Under the pieces are notes generated by a model. It was not told where the DNA came from. It made no database searches and saw only the letters and a program-made list of their open reading frames with translations. A program made the translations under genes and the position numbers. A DNA stretch of 17,100 nucleotides, taken from the NCBI GenBank assembly GCA_035403265.1, contig DAONEV010000047.1:1-17100 (forward strand), in the 5' to 3' direction. The DNA comes from JAAYVZ01 sp035403265 (GTDB lineage Bacteria; Acidobacteriota; Thermoanaerobaculia; Thermoanaerobaculales; Thermoanaerobaculaceae). Numbering within the stretch: the first letter of the stretch is position 1; the number at the start of each line of letters is the position of its first letter. Below are positions 1 through 7,120 of this stretch, piece by piece.

Positions 1-2
1 GG

Positions 3-905
3 ACGTTCTCGCTGCGCGGCATGGCCGCGTTCGCAGCCGCCCAGCCCCTGGCCGGGAACAAGCTCGTGCTGGCCGGCCTTGCCCTGGCGCTGGCGGGGCT
101 CGGGTTCAAGCTGGCCCTGGTGCCTTTCCATGCGTGGGCTCCGGACGTTTACCAGGGCGCTCCGACGCCAGTGACGGCCTTCTTGTCGGTGGTGCCCAAG
201 GGCGCCGCCCTGGTCGTGCTGGCGCGGCTCGGCACCTCCCTCGCCCCGGAGGTGCTGACGACGCGGTGGGTGCTCCTGCTGGCGATCATCGCCGTCGCGT
301 CCCAGGCCCTGGGCAACTTGGTCGCCATCGCCCAGCGCGATGTCAAGCGCATGCTGGCCTACTCGGGGATCGCGCACATGGGGTACGCGCTGGTCGGCAT
401 CGCGGCGTTTGGCGCCGAGGGATTCACCGGCGTCCTGGTCTACTTGGCGGCGTACACCTTCATGAATGTGGCGGCGTTCGCGGTCATCTCGGCATTCTCC
501 GAAAACGAGGACGAGCCCCACCGCATCGCCGATCTGGCCGGGCAGGGCTGGAAGCGACCTTTCCTCTCCTTCGCCCTCGCCGTGGCGATGTTCTCCCTGG
601 CGGGAATCCCGCCCACCGTCGGGTTCGTCGCCAAGTTCCTCGTCTTCAAGGCCGCGGTCGGCCAGCACCTGGTCTGGCTCGCGGTGCTCGGCGTCCTCAA
701 CAGCCTGGTGTCCGTGTTCTTCTACTTCCGAGTTGTCTACACGCTGTACATGCGGCCACTTCCCGGCCGCGAGCCGTCCTTCACGGAGCCCTGGCCAGTG
801 AAGCTGGTCGCCGCCATCTGCACCGTGGGGATGGTCGGTCTGGGCCTTGTACCCGGCTGGCTCGTGCGTACGGCCGAGGCCGCGGTACGGGCACTGCTGG
901 AGTGA
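3..905 (+). CDS. nuoN: NADH-quinone oxidoreductase subunit N (NuoN), 3' part
   Basis: Antiporter-like membrane subunit of respiratory complex I, which couples NADH:quinone electron transfer to proton translocation in the cytoplasmic membrane. The frame is open to the left edge, so the gene is 5'-truncated; about 300 residues are visible against roughly 480 in typical NuoN, so two or more N-terminal helices lie outside. Seen: the family signature FKLALVPFHAWAPDVYQGAP followed by TPVTAFLSVVPK, and QRDVKRMLAYSGIAHMGYAL, both carrying the buried lysines and histidine typical of NuoL/M/N. Many hydrophobic segments fill the rest. The ATG at 21 is internal, not the start. The last codons contain the Shine-Dalgarno of rex, which starts 3 nt after the stop. 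This is probably the last nuo gene of an operon lying to the left. Confidence 0.95.
   Translation, partial: TFSLRGMAAFAAAQPLAGNKLVLAGLALALAGLGFKLALVPFHAWAPDVYQGAPTPVTAFLSVVPKGAALVVLARLGTSLAPEVLTTRWVLLLAIIAVASQALGNLVAIAQRDVKRMLAYSGIAHMGYALVGIAAFGAEGFTGVLVYLAAYTFMNVAAFAVISAFSENEDEPHRIADLAGQGWKRPFLSFALAVAMFSLAGIPPTVGFVAKFLVFKAAVGQHLVWLAVLGVLNSLVSVFFYFRVVYTLYMRPLPGREPSFTEPWPVKLVAAICTVGMVGLGLVPGWLVRTAEAAVRALLE
899..902 (+). promoter_or_regulatory. Shine-Dalgarno of rex inside the nuoN end
   Basis: GGAG lies in the last nuoN codons, directly before the TGA, 6 nt upstream of the rex ATG at 909. The spacing is good for ribosome binding and implies translational coupling of rex to nuoN. Confidence 0.7.
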
Positions 906-908
906 GAC

Positions 909-1562
909 ATGCCCTCAAAGCGGCGTACCCCCCCCGACGCCATCTCCGACCTCACCATTGCACGCCTCTCGATCTACCTACGATGTCTCCAGCAACTGGA
1001 GGCCGAGGAGACAGTCACGGTCTCCTCCCAGGACCTGGCCGATCGCTTCCACCTCAATTCGGCCCAGATCCGCAAGGACCTCGCCTACTTCGGGGAGTTC
1101 GGCATTCGCGGCGTCGGCTACAACGTGCGGGAGCTGATGGACCATCTCAAGGGGATCCTCGCTCTCGACGAGGAGCGGCGTGTCGTGGTCGTGGGAGCCG
1201 GCAACCTGGGCAGCGCCCTGTCGCAGTCCTCGGGCTTCAACACGGGCGGATTTCGCATTGTCGGGATCGTGGATTCCGATCCTCAGAAGATCGGCCGGCG
1301 GACCCCGGGCGGCATGACCATCGAGGCGGCATCCAGGCTCACCGAGATCATCCGGTCGCGGAAGGTCCACATCGGGGTCATCACCGCGCCTTCGAACGCG
1401 GCCCAGCGAATCTGCGACGAGCTTGTGGCCGCGGGCGTCCAGGCGGTCCTGAACTTCGCACCGACGCAGCTCAAGGAACGACCCGAGATCAAGGTCCGCA
1501 ACGTCGATCTCAAGGTGAACCTGGAGTTTCTCTCCTACTTCCTGCGCCACCCCCAGCGCTAG
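909..1562 (+). CDS. rex: Redox-sensing transcriptional repressor Rex
   Basis: Cytoplasmic dimeric repressor that senses the NADH/NAD+ ratio and controls respiratory and fermentative genes. The 217-residue length is normal for the family (about 210-220). Seen: an N-terminal winged helix with the recognition segment LNSAQIRKDLAYFGEFG; the Rex hallmark GVGYNV at residues 68-73; the Rossmann nucleotide loop GAGNLG at 96-101; and a C-terminal helix ending in LEFLSYFL, which in known Rex proteins swaps between subunits. The ATG at 909 has a well-spaced SD (899-902). The gene follows nuoN by 3 nt, so it is very likely on the complex I transcript. I found no convincing Rex operator (TTGTGA-N6-TCACAA type) in the visible DNA; one could lie upstream of the nuo operon. 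The last 53 bp overlap the opposite-strand lipoprotein gene. Confidence 0.95.
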   Translation: MPSKRRTPPDAISDLTIARLSIYLRCLQQLEAEETVTVSSQDLADRFHLNSAQIRKDLAYFGEFGIRGVGYNVRELMDHLKGILALDEERRVVVVGAGNLGSALSQSSGFNTGGFRIVGIVDSDPQKIGRRTPGGMTIEAASRLTEIIRSRKVHIGVITAPSNAAQRICDELVAAGVQAVLNFAPTQLKERPEIKVRNVDLKVNLEFLSYFLRHPQR

Positions 1563-2187
1563 CCTTGCGGAGCAGGAGCCGCAGGCGTTCCTGCAGATGC
1601 TCCTCGCGGCTTTGCAGTGTGGCGAGGTCGACCCGCGCCGCGTCGAGCAGCCTCTCTTCCTCGGCCACCTGCGGCGGCCGCCGCTGGTCCTGCCGGAGGC
1701 GGCCCAATTGCACCTCGACGCTGCCGAGCTGCGCCTGCAGGAACTGCCGGCTCGCAGCATCCGTACTCTGGGCCATCTGGGAGAGCAGATCGTCACGGGT
1801 GCGCGTGAGCTCACCCATGAGCAGGCGGCGATCCTCCGCCTGGCGCTGCTCGGTCCACACCTGGCCCGCCCGCTCCCTCACCCACGTGTAGTGACGCCAG
1901 TCCATCCCGAGGGCGGCCGCCGCATCCCGCTCGGCGGAGATGAGCTCGGTCACGCCGGCAAGGGTCGCCTTGGGGCTCTGCTCGACCCTGGCGACGGACT
2001 CTTCAAGCCGCTGCAACGCCTTGATCCGGACCGCGACGAGCATGCGCACGTCGCGCGCCGTCAGGGCTCCCACGGCAGTGGGCACCGCCACGTGCGGGGT
2101 AGTGGGCGTCTGAGGCGGCGCCTGGGAGCGACCGCAGCCTGCCAACAGCACGACAATACCGACCGGGAGCGCGGCAAAGCGAGTCAC
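1510..2187 (-). CDS. Small coiled-coil lipoprotein of unknown function
   Basis: I do not recognise a family. With the GTG start at 2187 the product is 225 residues and begins with a lipoprotein signal: one Arg, a hydrophobic run (AALPVGIVVLLAG) and a lipobox LLAGC with Cys at residue 18. After a Pro/Thr linker comes a mostly helical protein rich in E, Q, R and L. The segment from about residue 130 to 205 (LLSQMAQ..., LQAQLGSVEVQLGRLRQ, LDAARVDLATLQ, LQERLRLLLRK) looks like coiled coil. The tail is Gly/Ser/Arg-rich. The frame extends upstream to 2319, but that would add a non-signal N-terminus and overlap the kinase gene, so the GTG is preferred. A TACCCT hexamer lies 6 nt upstream of the GTG. 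It is divergent from the kinase (64 nt apart) and convergent with rex, overlapping it by 53 bp. Envelope location is inferred. Confidence 0.75.
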   Translation of the reverse strand: MTRFAALPVGIVVLLAGCGRSQAPPQTPTTPHVAVPTAVGALTARDVRMLVAVRIKALQRLEESVARVEQSPKATLAGVTELISAERDAAAALGMDWRHYTWVRERAGQVWTEQRQAEDRRLLMGELTRTRDDLLSQMAQSTDAASRQFLQAQLGSVEVQLGRLRQDQRRPPQVAEEERLLDAARVDLATLQSREEHLQERLRLLLRKASAGGGAGSRRETPGSP

Positions 2188-2193
2188 GCCGTG

Positions 2194-2199
2194 AGGGTA
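2194..2199 (-). promoter_or_regulatory. Candidate -10 element of the lipoprotein gene
   Basis: On the minus strand TACCCT is followed by 6 nt and then the GTG start. The same TAnnnT-N6-start geometry occurs at 3876, 5549 and 13077. It would place transcription start at or next to the start codon (leaderless mRNA). No strong -35 is seen; TTGCGT lies 16 nt upstream. Confidence 0.4.
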
Positions 2200-2227
2200 A
2201 CACCTTCGCCTTTGGACGCAACTTCGG

Positions 2228-2233
2228 TAGACT
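2228..2233 (+). promoter_or_regulatory. Candidate -10 element of the kinase gene
   Basis: TAGACT lies 18 nt before the ATG at 2252, and a Shine-Dalgarno (GAGAGG, 2243-2248) sits between them, so this transcript would have a short leader. The hexamer is identical to the one before the TPR gene. No -35 with 16-18 nt spacing is visible. Confidence 0.35.
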
Positions 2234-2251
2234 ACCGCCGGCGAGAGGGGC

Positions 2252-3868
2252 ATGACCGAGCGCAAGCGCATTGGGAAGTATGAGATCGCCGAGCAGATCG
2301 GGGTCGGAGGCTTCGGCACCGTCTACAAGGCATGGGACCCCTTCATCCAGCGATGGGTGGCCCTCAAGACGTGCAGCGCATCGGACAGCGAGGCCACCCA
2401 GCGGTTCTTCCGGGAGGCCCAGCTCGCAGGTGCCTTGCAGCATCCCAACATCACCCTGGTCTTCGACTTCGGAGTCGAAGGCGAGTCGCCGTACTTCGTG
2501 CAGGAGTTTCTTTCCGGGGCGGACCTCGACGAGCTGCTGGGCCATCACACGCTGTCTCTGGAAGCAGTGCTCGCCATCCTCGTGCAGGTATGCAGCGGCC
2601 TCGAGTTCGCCCATTCGAAGGGAATCATCCACCGCGACATCAAGCCCGCCAACATCCGGGTGCTCGAGGACGGCACCGTCAAGATCATGGACTTCGGCAT
2701 CGCCAAGAACCTGCAGGCCGAGTCCCGCCTCACCCAGACCGGCGTCGCGCTCGGCACGGCAGGCTATCTCGCCCCGGAGCAACTGGCGGGCAAGAACCTC
2801 GACCAGCGTACCGACCTCTTCTCGGTCGGCATCCTGGCGTACGAGCTGGTGGCCGGGACTCGCCCGTTCGTCGGGCCCAACCTCTCGAACGTCATCTACC
2901 AGATCCTTCACCAGGACCCGGTGCCCCCCCGGAAGAAGAACCCCAGGTGCCCGGACCGCCTGCAACGAGCCATCCTCAAGGCCCTCGCCAAGAAGCCCGA
3001 GGACCGCTTCGGCTCCGTCAGGGAGTTCGGGCAGGAGCTCAAGGAGGTTCTCCAGGAGCTCACCGGCAAGGTGTCCCCCGAGCGGCGCGACGCAGCAACC
3101 GACGTGGTGCGCCAGGAGCTGTCACGGCTCGGCCGCCAGTCCTCGCCCCAGGTGGGGGTGACCACCCAGGCGCCGCTGGACGCGAGGCCCTTCGAGCGGC
3201 TGCCCGGGGAGACCTCGGCCACGGCCGTCGCGCCTGAGGGCGCCAGGCGCCGCCGGTGGTGGATCCCGCTCGCCCTGATGGCGGCCGTGGGCGCAGGCGT
3301 CCTGGGCTGGATGGCAATGTCAGGACAGGGGATGGGCTCGCTGCTGCCCAGGCCCGTGCCGCCAACCCCGACGCCGGCTCCGACACGGGTCCCCACCCCG
3401 GTCCCCACCGTGGCCCCAACAGCTCCCCCGTTGCTCCCGGTCGAGCTCTTCGTGGACCCGACGTCAGAGGTCGAAGTGGACGGGAAGCCCCTCGGACGCG
3501 TTCAGACGACCACGCTGGAGCTTGCACCCGGGACGCACACCTTCCGACAGGTGGTCCGCGGCTACCGCGAGTCGGTCCAGGAGATCGAGGTGACGGCCGA
3601 CAGGCAGAAGGTCAATCTGCGCCTCCCACCGTTCGGCATCCTGACCGTGGTCAATGACTTCGGTGTGCCGTTCCGCGGTGCGAAGGTGCTTGTCGGAGGC
3701 CGCGAGGTCGGGACCTTGCCGCTCCGCGACGTCAAGGTCGAAGCCGGAGTCGTCGACCTCGCCGTGGTCTGGCCGGACGGCGGCCGCTATGAGGAGAGTG
3801 TCACCGTCCCCGCCGATGGCGCCGTGCGCCGCGCTGTCCGCCCTTCGCCAGCCCCCCCCGCACCCTGA
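2252..3868 (+). CDS. Membrane Ser/Thr protein kinase with PEGA domain
   Basis: Hanks-type (PknB-like) kinase of 538 residues, expected to phosphorylate Ser/Thr in cytoplasmic partners. Seen: glycine loop G17-x-G19-x-x-G22-x-V24; ATP-binding K39 (VALK) with likely partner E55; catalytic loop HRDIKPAN at 127-134; DFG at 147-149; GTAGYLAPE with APE at 174-176. All catalytic residues are present. The kinase domain ends near 270, followed by a polar juxtamembrane segment. One transmembrane helix spans about 336-356, then a Pro/Thr-rich linker (about 367-395). The outer part has a PEGA-like domain at about 395-460 (VEVDGKPLG, LAPGTHTF) and a second beta-rich segment. Start: ATG with SD GAGAGGGG. 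It heads a same-strand run with the TPR gene (19-nt gap) and the pentapeptide gene, and diverges from the lipoprotein gene. The outer domain probably senses the envelope; the ligand is unknown. Confidence 0.93.
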   Translation: MTERKRIGKYEIAEQIGVGGFGTVYKAWDPFIQRWVALKTCSASDSEATQRFFREAQLAGALQHPNITLVFDFGVEGESPYFVQEFLSGADLDELLGHHTLSLEAVLAILVQVCSGLEFAHSKGIIHRDIKPANIRVLEDGTVKIMDFGIAKNLQAESRLTQTGVALGTAGYLAPEQLAGKNLDQRTDLFSVGILAYELVAGTRPFVGPNLSNVIYQILHQDPVPPRKKNPRCPDRLQRAILKALAKKPEDRFGSVREFGQELKEVLQELTGKVSPERRDAATDVVRQELSRLGRQSSPQVGVTTQAPLDARPFERLPGETSATAVAPEGARRRRWWIPLALMAAVGAGVLGWMAMSGQGMGSLLPRPVPPTPTPAPTRVPTPVPTVAPTAPPLLPVELFVDPTSEVEVDGKPLGRVQTTTLELAPGTHTFRQVVRGYRESVQEIEVTADRQKVNLRLPPFGILTVVNDFGVPFRGAKVLVGGREVGTLPLRDVKVEAGVVDLAVVWPDGGRYEESVTVPADGAVRRAVRPSPAPPAP

Positions 3869-3872
3869 CGTT

Positions 3873-3881
3873 TGCTAGACT
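3873..3881 (+). promoter_or_regulatory. Candidate extended -10 promoter of the TPR gene (leaderless)
   Basis: TGCTAGACT is an extended -10 (TGn plus TAnnnT) lying in the 19-nt gap after the kinase stop. The hexamer ends 6 nt before the ATG at 3888. The only SD-like bases (GAGG, 3882-3885) are 2 nt from the ATG, too close to work. Confidence 0.45.
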
Positions 3882-3887
3882 GAGGCC

Positions 3888-5531
3888 ATGATGCGACGCA
3901 TGGTGCTGGTATGTGCGCTGCTGGTGCTGGCCGTCGTGGCGTCGGCGGAAGAGCCACTGGCCGCAGCATCCGATGCCTATCGTCAGGGCGACTTCCCGAG
4001 GGCAGCCAAGCTCTTCGCCGAGGCCGCCGAGGCCGAGGAGTCAGCGGCGACCAGGGCCGAGATTCGGATCAAGCTCGCCTGGACCTACTACGCCATGAAG
4101 AGCCGCGCCAGGGCCGAGGAGGCGATCGACGCCGCCCTGACCGACAATCCGGCCATCGAGGTGAGGCCCGACTACTATACCGATGACTTCCTGGCCCTGG
4201 TCGAGAAGGTGCGCAAGCGCCAGGCAAGCGGTGCAGCACCGCGGCCGACCTCGCCACCGCTCCGGCCGGCACCGCCGCCGACCGGCGGCAACCTCGCGGC
4301 GTTGCGTCAGCGCCTTGCCCAGGCACCTGATCAGGCCACCGTGGAAGCGGTCCTGGCCGACCTGACGACCCTCGAGATGACCTATCCCCCTCAGCAGCTC
4401 CCGGACGTCATGGAGCTCAAGGTCGACGTCCTCGGACGTCTTGGCCGCTCCCGCGAGGCGTTGGAGCTACGAGGGCGCCTGGCTGCCCTGCGGGCGACCG
4501 CTCAGTCGCTCCCCGGCACCTCGGCCGTCCCCCTGGACATCCTCCTGGAGGCCCGCCGGTACCTGGCCTCGGCCCAGGCCGACGACGCGGTCGCCCTGCT
4601 CCGCGGGGTGCTCGCCGCCCAGCCCTCCTGCGTGCCCGCGATCGAGGTGCTGGCCGAGGCGCTGGCCGAGGCAGGCCATCTCGACGAGGCCTCCGACGCC
4701 GTGCGCACCGCGATGATGGGGGGCGAGAAACCCGACCTCCTGCTGCTCCAGGGGGAGATCGAGCTGCGCCGAAATCGCCCCGACCTGGCCCGCAACGCCT
4801 TCCGGCGGCTGGTCGAGATCGATCTCGGCAATGACCGCGGCTGGGCCTCCCTCGGCCTGCTCGCGGCGCGCAACGGCGACCTTGCGACGGCCCGCGACGC
4901 TCTCGACAAGGCACTGCGCGCCAACGGCATGCTCTTCGAGGTCCGGGTCGTGCGGGCGCAGCTCTGCTTGCTCGACGGTCAAATTCCGCCTGCCATCGAC
5001 CACCTTCAGCGCGCGATCCAGCTCAAGCCCGAGGACGCCTGGGCCCAGGGGTGGTTGGGCATGGCCTTCCTGGCCTCCGGTAATGTCGCCTCCGCAGCCG
5101 AGCGGCTTGACCTCGCGGTGAAGGCCGAGCAGAGCCGATTCGCCCTGCCCCTGGCCGAGGCCCTGCGCCGACAGGGCAAGCAGGAGCAGGCGCTCCAGGT
5201 GCTGGACCGGTTGCCCGCTGACGAGCCACGGGTCGGCATGTTGCGGGCCCGATGCCTCCTCGACGTCCGCAGAGCGGCTGACAGCGAGACCATCCTGCGC
5301 ACGCTGGCCGCGGGCGAGCCTGCGCGCGGCGACATCGCCTACCTGCTGGGATACGCGCTGCACGCCCAGGGGCAGTGGGACGAGGCGCTCGCCGTGCTTG
5401 ACCGGGCGAAGGACCTGGCAGGGGCGCCGGCCAGCCTCGGCCAGTCCATCGAGTACTGCGAGGCCACCCGCCGCGCCCAACAGCTCCTGGCTCAGGCCGA
5501 GACTCCCCCCCCACCGCCTGCCAGGAAATAG
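3888..5531 (+). CDS. Exported tetratricopeptide-repeat protein
   Basis: A 547-residue TPR scaffold protein; the specific role is not recognised. Seen: a Sec signal peptide (MMRRM, then a hydrophobic VLVCALLVLAVV, likely cleavage after ASA near residue 20). An N-terminal helical unit follows (DAYRQGDFPRAAKLFAEAAE and a second helix pair). Then come a Pro-rich linker (about 113-132) and a long series of TPR-like helix pairs from about 165 to 540, such as ASLGLLAARNGDLATARDAL, WLGMAFLASGNVASAAERL and YLLGYALHAQGQWDEALAVL. The tail is Pro-rich (TPPPPPARK). The product is expected in the periplasm or membrane-associated. It lies 19 nt after the PEGA kinase and 29 nt before the pentapeptide gene, so a shared function is plausible. 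Alternative starts are ATGs at 3891 and 3900; 3888 fits the 6-nt spacing from the -10-like hexamer. Confidence 0.88.
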   Translation: MMRRMVLVCALLVLAVVASAEEPLAAASDAYRQGDFPRAAKLFAEAAEAEESAATRAEIRIKLAWTYYAMKSRARAEEAIDAALTDNPAIEVRPDYYTDDFLALVEKVRKRQASGAAPRPTSPPLRPAPPPTGGNLAALRQRLAQAPDQATVEAVLADLTTLEMTYPPQQLPDVMELKVDVLGRLGRSREALELRGRLAALRATAQSLPGTSAVPLDILLEARRYLASAQADDAVALLRGVLAAQPSCVPAIEVLAEALAEAGHLDEASDAVRTAMMGGEKPDLLLLQGEIELRRNRPDLARNAFRRLVEIDLGNDRGWASLGLLAARNGDLATARDALDKALRANGMLFEVRVVRAQLCLLDGQIPPAIDHLQRAIQLKPEDAWAQGWLGMAFLASGNVASAAERLDLAVKAEQSRFALPLAEALRRQGKQEQALQVLDRLPADEPRVGMLRARCLLDVRRAADSETILRTLAAGEPARGDIAYLLGYALHAQGQWDEALAVLDRAKDLAGAPASLGQSIEYCEATRRAQQLLAQAETPPPPPARK

Positions 5532-5548
5532 GCGCGCACCGGTTTCGG

Positions 5549-5554
5549 TACAAT
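5549..5554 (+). promoter_or_regulatory. Candidate -10 element of the pentapeptide gene (leaderless)
   Basis: TACAAT, a near-consensus -10, is followed by exactly 6 nt (gtgcgc) and the ATG at 5561. There is no Shine-Dalgarno. This decides the start at 5561 rather than the GTG at 5555, which would lie before the predicted transcript start. No clear -35 is seen. Confidence 0.45.
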
Positions 5555-5560
5555 GTGCGC

Positions 5561-7072
5561 ATGGCCAACCCGGACCATCTTCGGCTGGTGTTCACGCCTG
5601 AGTGGCAGGCCTGGCGACAGGAGAACCCCCGGCTCGTCCCTGACTTCGTCGAGGCCGACCTGCGCGGCGCGGACCTCTCCGGCAAGGACCTCACGCGGGC
5701 GGTATTGAGCCGCGCCGACCTGCAGGGCGCCAACCTCACCGGAGCGGACCTCACTTTCGCCCAGATCGACGGCATCGACCTGGATGGGGCGTGCCTCGAC
5801 GAGGCGAACCTCACCAACGTCCGCTTCGACCTTCTCGACATCCGGAACTGCTCCTTCGAGCGGGCGACGCTCACCGGCGCGACCTTCCGGGGCGCCGGGC
5901 TCATCCATGCCCGGATGCGCGGCGCGAAGCTGGCCGGTGTCAACTTCGAAGGCGGCATGTTCGACCTCGCAGACCTCTCGGAGGCCGACTTCACCGGCGC
6001 CTCCCTGCGGGGCGTGCGCATGGAGGGCGCGAACCTGACCGGAGCGCGGTTCGTCGGTGCCAACCTGGAGGGCGCTCCCCTCTCCGGCTGCAACCTGACC
6101 GGGGCGACGCTCGAGGACGCCTACGCCGTGCGCGTCCAGCTCGACGGGGCGAACCTCAGGGACGCCCGCCTCACCAAGGGCAGCTTCCGGGAGGCCAACT
6201 TCCACCAGGCCAGCCTCGAAGGCGCGAACTTCGAGGCCTCGGACATCTGCCACTCCAGCTTCAAGAGCGCGAACCTAGAAAACGCCCGGATCGTCGCCTG
6301 CGACGCCCAGGCCGTGGACTTCCGCGATTCGATCCTCCTCAACACCGAGATCAGCGGCTCCAACCTGGCGGCCTGCCAGCTCCAGAACGTCGACTTCCGT
6401 TCGCCCCGCCTCGGCAAGGTGACCCTCGTCCGCGCCAACCTGTCAGGTGCCATCCTCTATCGCTGCAACCTGCGGAGCTTCAGGTTCGAGCAGGCCAAGC
6501 TCGATGGCGCCGACCTACGGGAGTGCAACCTCGAGGCCGCCAACTTCGAGGAGGCCAGCCTGGCCGGCACACAACTGCGCGGCTCGCGCCTGCGGCAGGC
6601 CAACCTCCGGCTCGTGTCCGGGGTCGACGCGGACCTGTCGGGCTGTGACCTCATCCTGGCCAACCTGCGCGGCGCGGTGTTGAGCCGGGCCGACCTGCGC
6701 TTCTCCAAGCTCGTGGGGGCGGACTGCCGGGAGGCGGACTTCCGGTTCGCCGACCTCCGCCACGCCGACCTCACGAACGCCGCGGTCAGCGGTCTGAAGC
6801 TGTGGGGCGCCCGCGTCGGACGCTCCCGGCTACCTCTGGGGTTGCTCCACTGGAAGCTCATCCTGGGGATCTCGGCCTGGTACCTGGCCTCCCAGCGCCG
6901 CCGCGAGGAGCAGGAGGCCAGGGACAAGCAACGCCGGATCCGCGAGACCGTCAAGATGGTCAAGAGCCTGGAGGAACGAGATTCCCGCCTGCGCCGGACC
7001 ATGGCAGTCAGCTCTCGCCCGGCCCTCAACCAGCGCGCCCGTCCCCGTGAGGAAAAAGACGCCGAAAGGTAG
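5561..7072 (+). CDS. Long pentapeptide-repeat protein with hydrophobic C-terminal segment
   Basis: A 503-residue protein made almost wholly of A(D/N)LxX pentapeptides from about residue 30 to 415, for example ADLRGADLSGKDL, ANLTGADL and ADLRHADLTNA. By length there are roughly 75 repeats, which in known structures fold into a right-handed quadrilateral beta-helix. Some coils deviate (CSFERAT, VDFRDSI). The N-terminus (FTPEWQAWRQENP) is a short non-repeat cap and there is no signal peptide. After the repeats a hydrophobic stretch at about 424-443 (LPLGLLHWKLILGISAWYL) could be a membrane anchor or amphipathic helix. It is followed by about 60 highly charged residues rich in R, K and E, likely a helical or coiled-coil cytoplasmic tail. 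Function is not predictable; DNA-mimicking (Qnr-like) and scaffold roles are both known for the superfamily. It is third in the run after the kinase and TPR genes. Confidence 0.92.
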   Translation: MANPDHLRLVFTPEWQAWRQENPRLVPDFVEADLRGADLSGKDLTRAVLSRADLQGANLTGADLTFAQIDGIDLDGACLDEANLTNVRFDLLDIRNCSFERATLTGATFRGAGLIHARMRGAKLAGVNFEGGMFDLADLSEADFTGASLRGVRMEGANLTGARFVGANLEGAPLSGCNLTGATLEDAYAVRVQLDGANLRDARLTKGSFREANFHQASLEGANFEASDICHSSFKSANLENARIVACDAQAVDFRDSILLNTEISGSNLAACQLQNVDFRSPRLGKVTLVRANLSGAILYRCNLRSFRFEQAKLDGADLRECNLEAANFEEASLAGTQLRGSRLRQANLRLVSGVDADLSGCDLILANLRGAVLSRADLRFSKLVGADCREADFRFADLRHADLTNAAVSGLKLWGARVGRSRLPLGLLHWKLILGISAWYLASQRRREEQEARDKQRRIRETVKMVKSLEERDSRLRRTMAVSSRPALNQRARPREEKDAER

Positions 7073-7120
7073 CTCCCGACATCTGCCGACGACACCGCCG
7101 TTGCCGAGCCGGCCGCAACC

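Noticed and set aside
928..935. C8 tracts in rex (928-935), kinase (3852-3859) and TPR gene (5505-5512) as possible phase-variable sites
   Set aside because: With about 34% C, roughly three C8 runs are expected by chance in 17 kb, so the number is not unusual.
134..1891. 585-codon + strand frame crossing nuoN and rex
   Set aside because: Arg/Gly/Pro-rich shadow in an alternative frame of two clearly identified genes, with no motifs.
2212..2217. TTGGAC as -35 for the kinase promoter
   Set aside because: It is only 10 nt from the TAGACT hexamer, too close for a sigma-70 promoter.
2003..2965. 320-codon minus-strand frame across the kinase start
   Set aside because: It overlaps the conserved kinase domain in antisense and lacks motifs.
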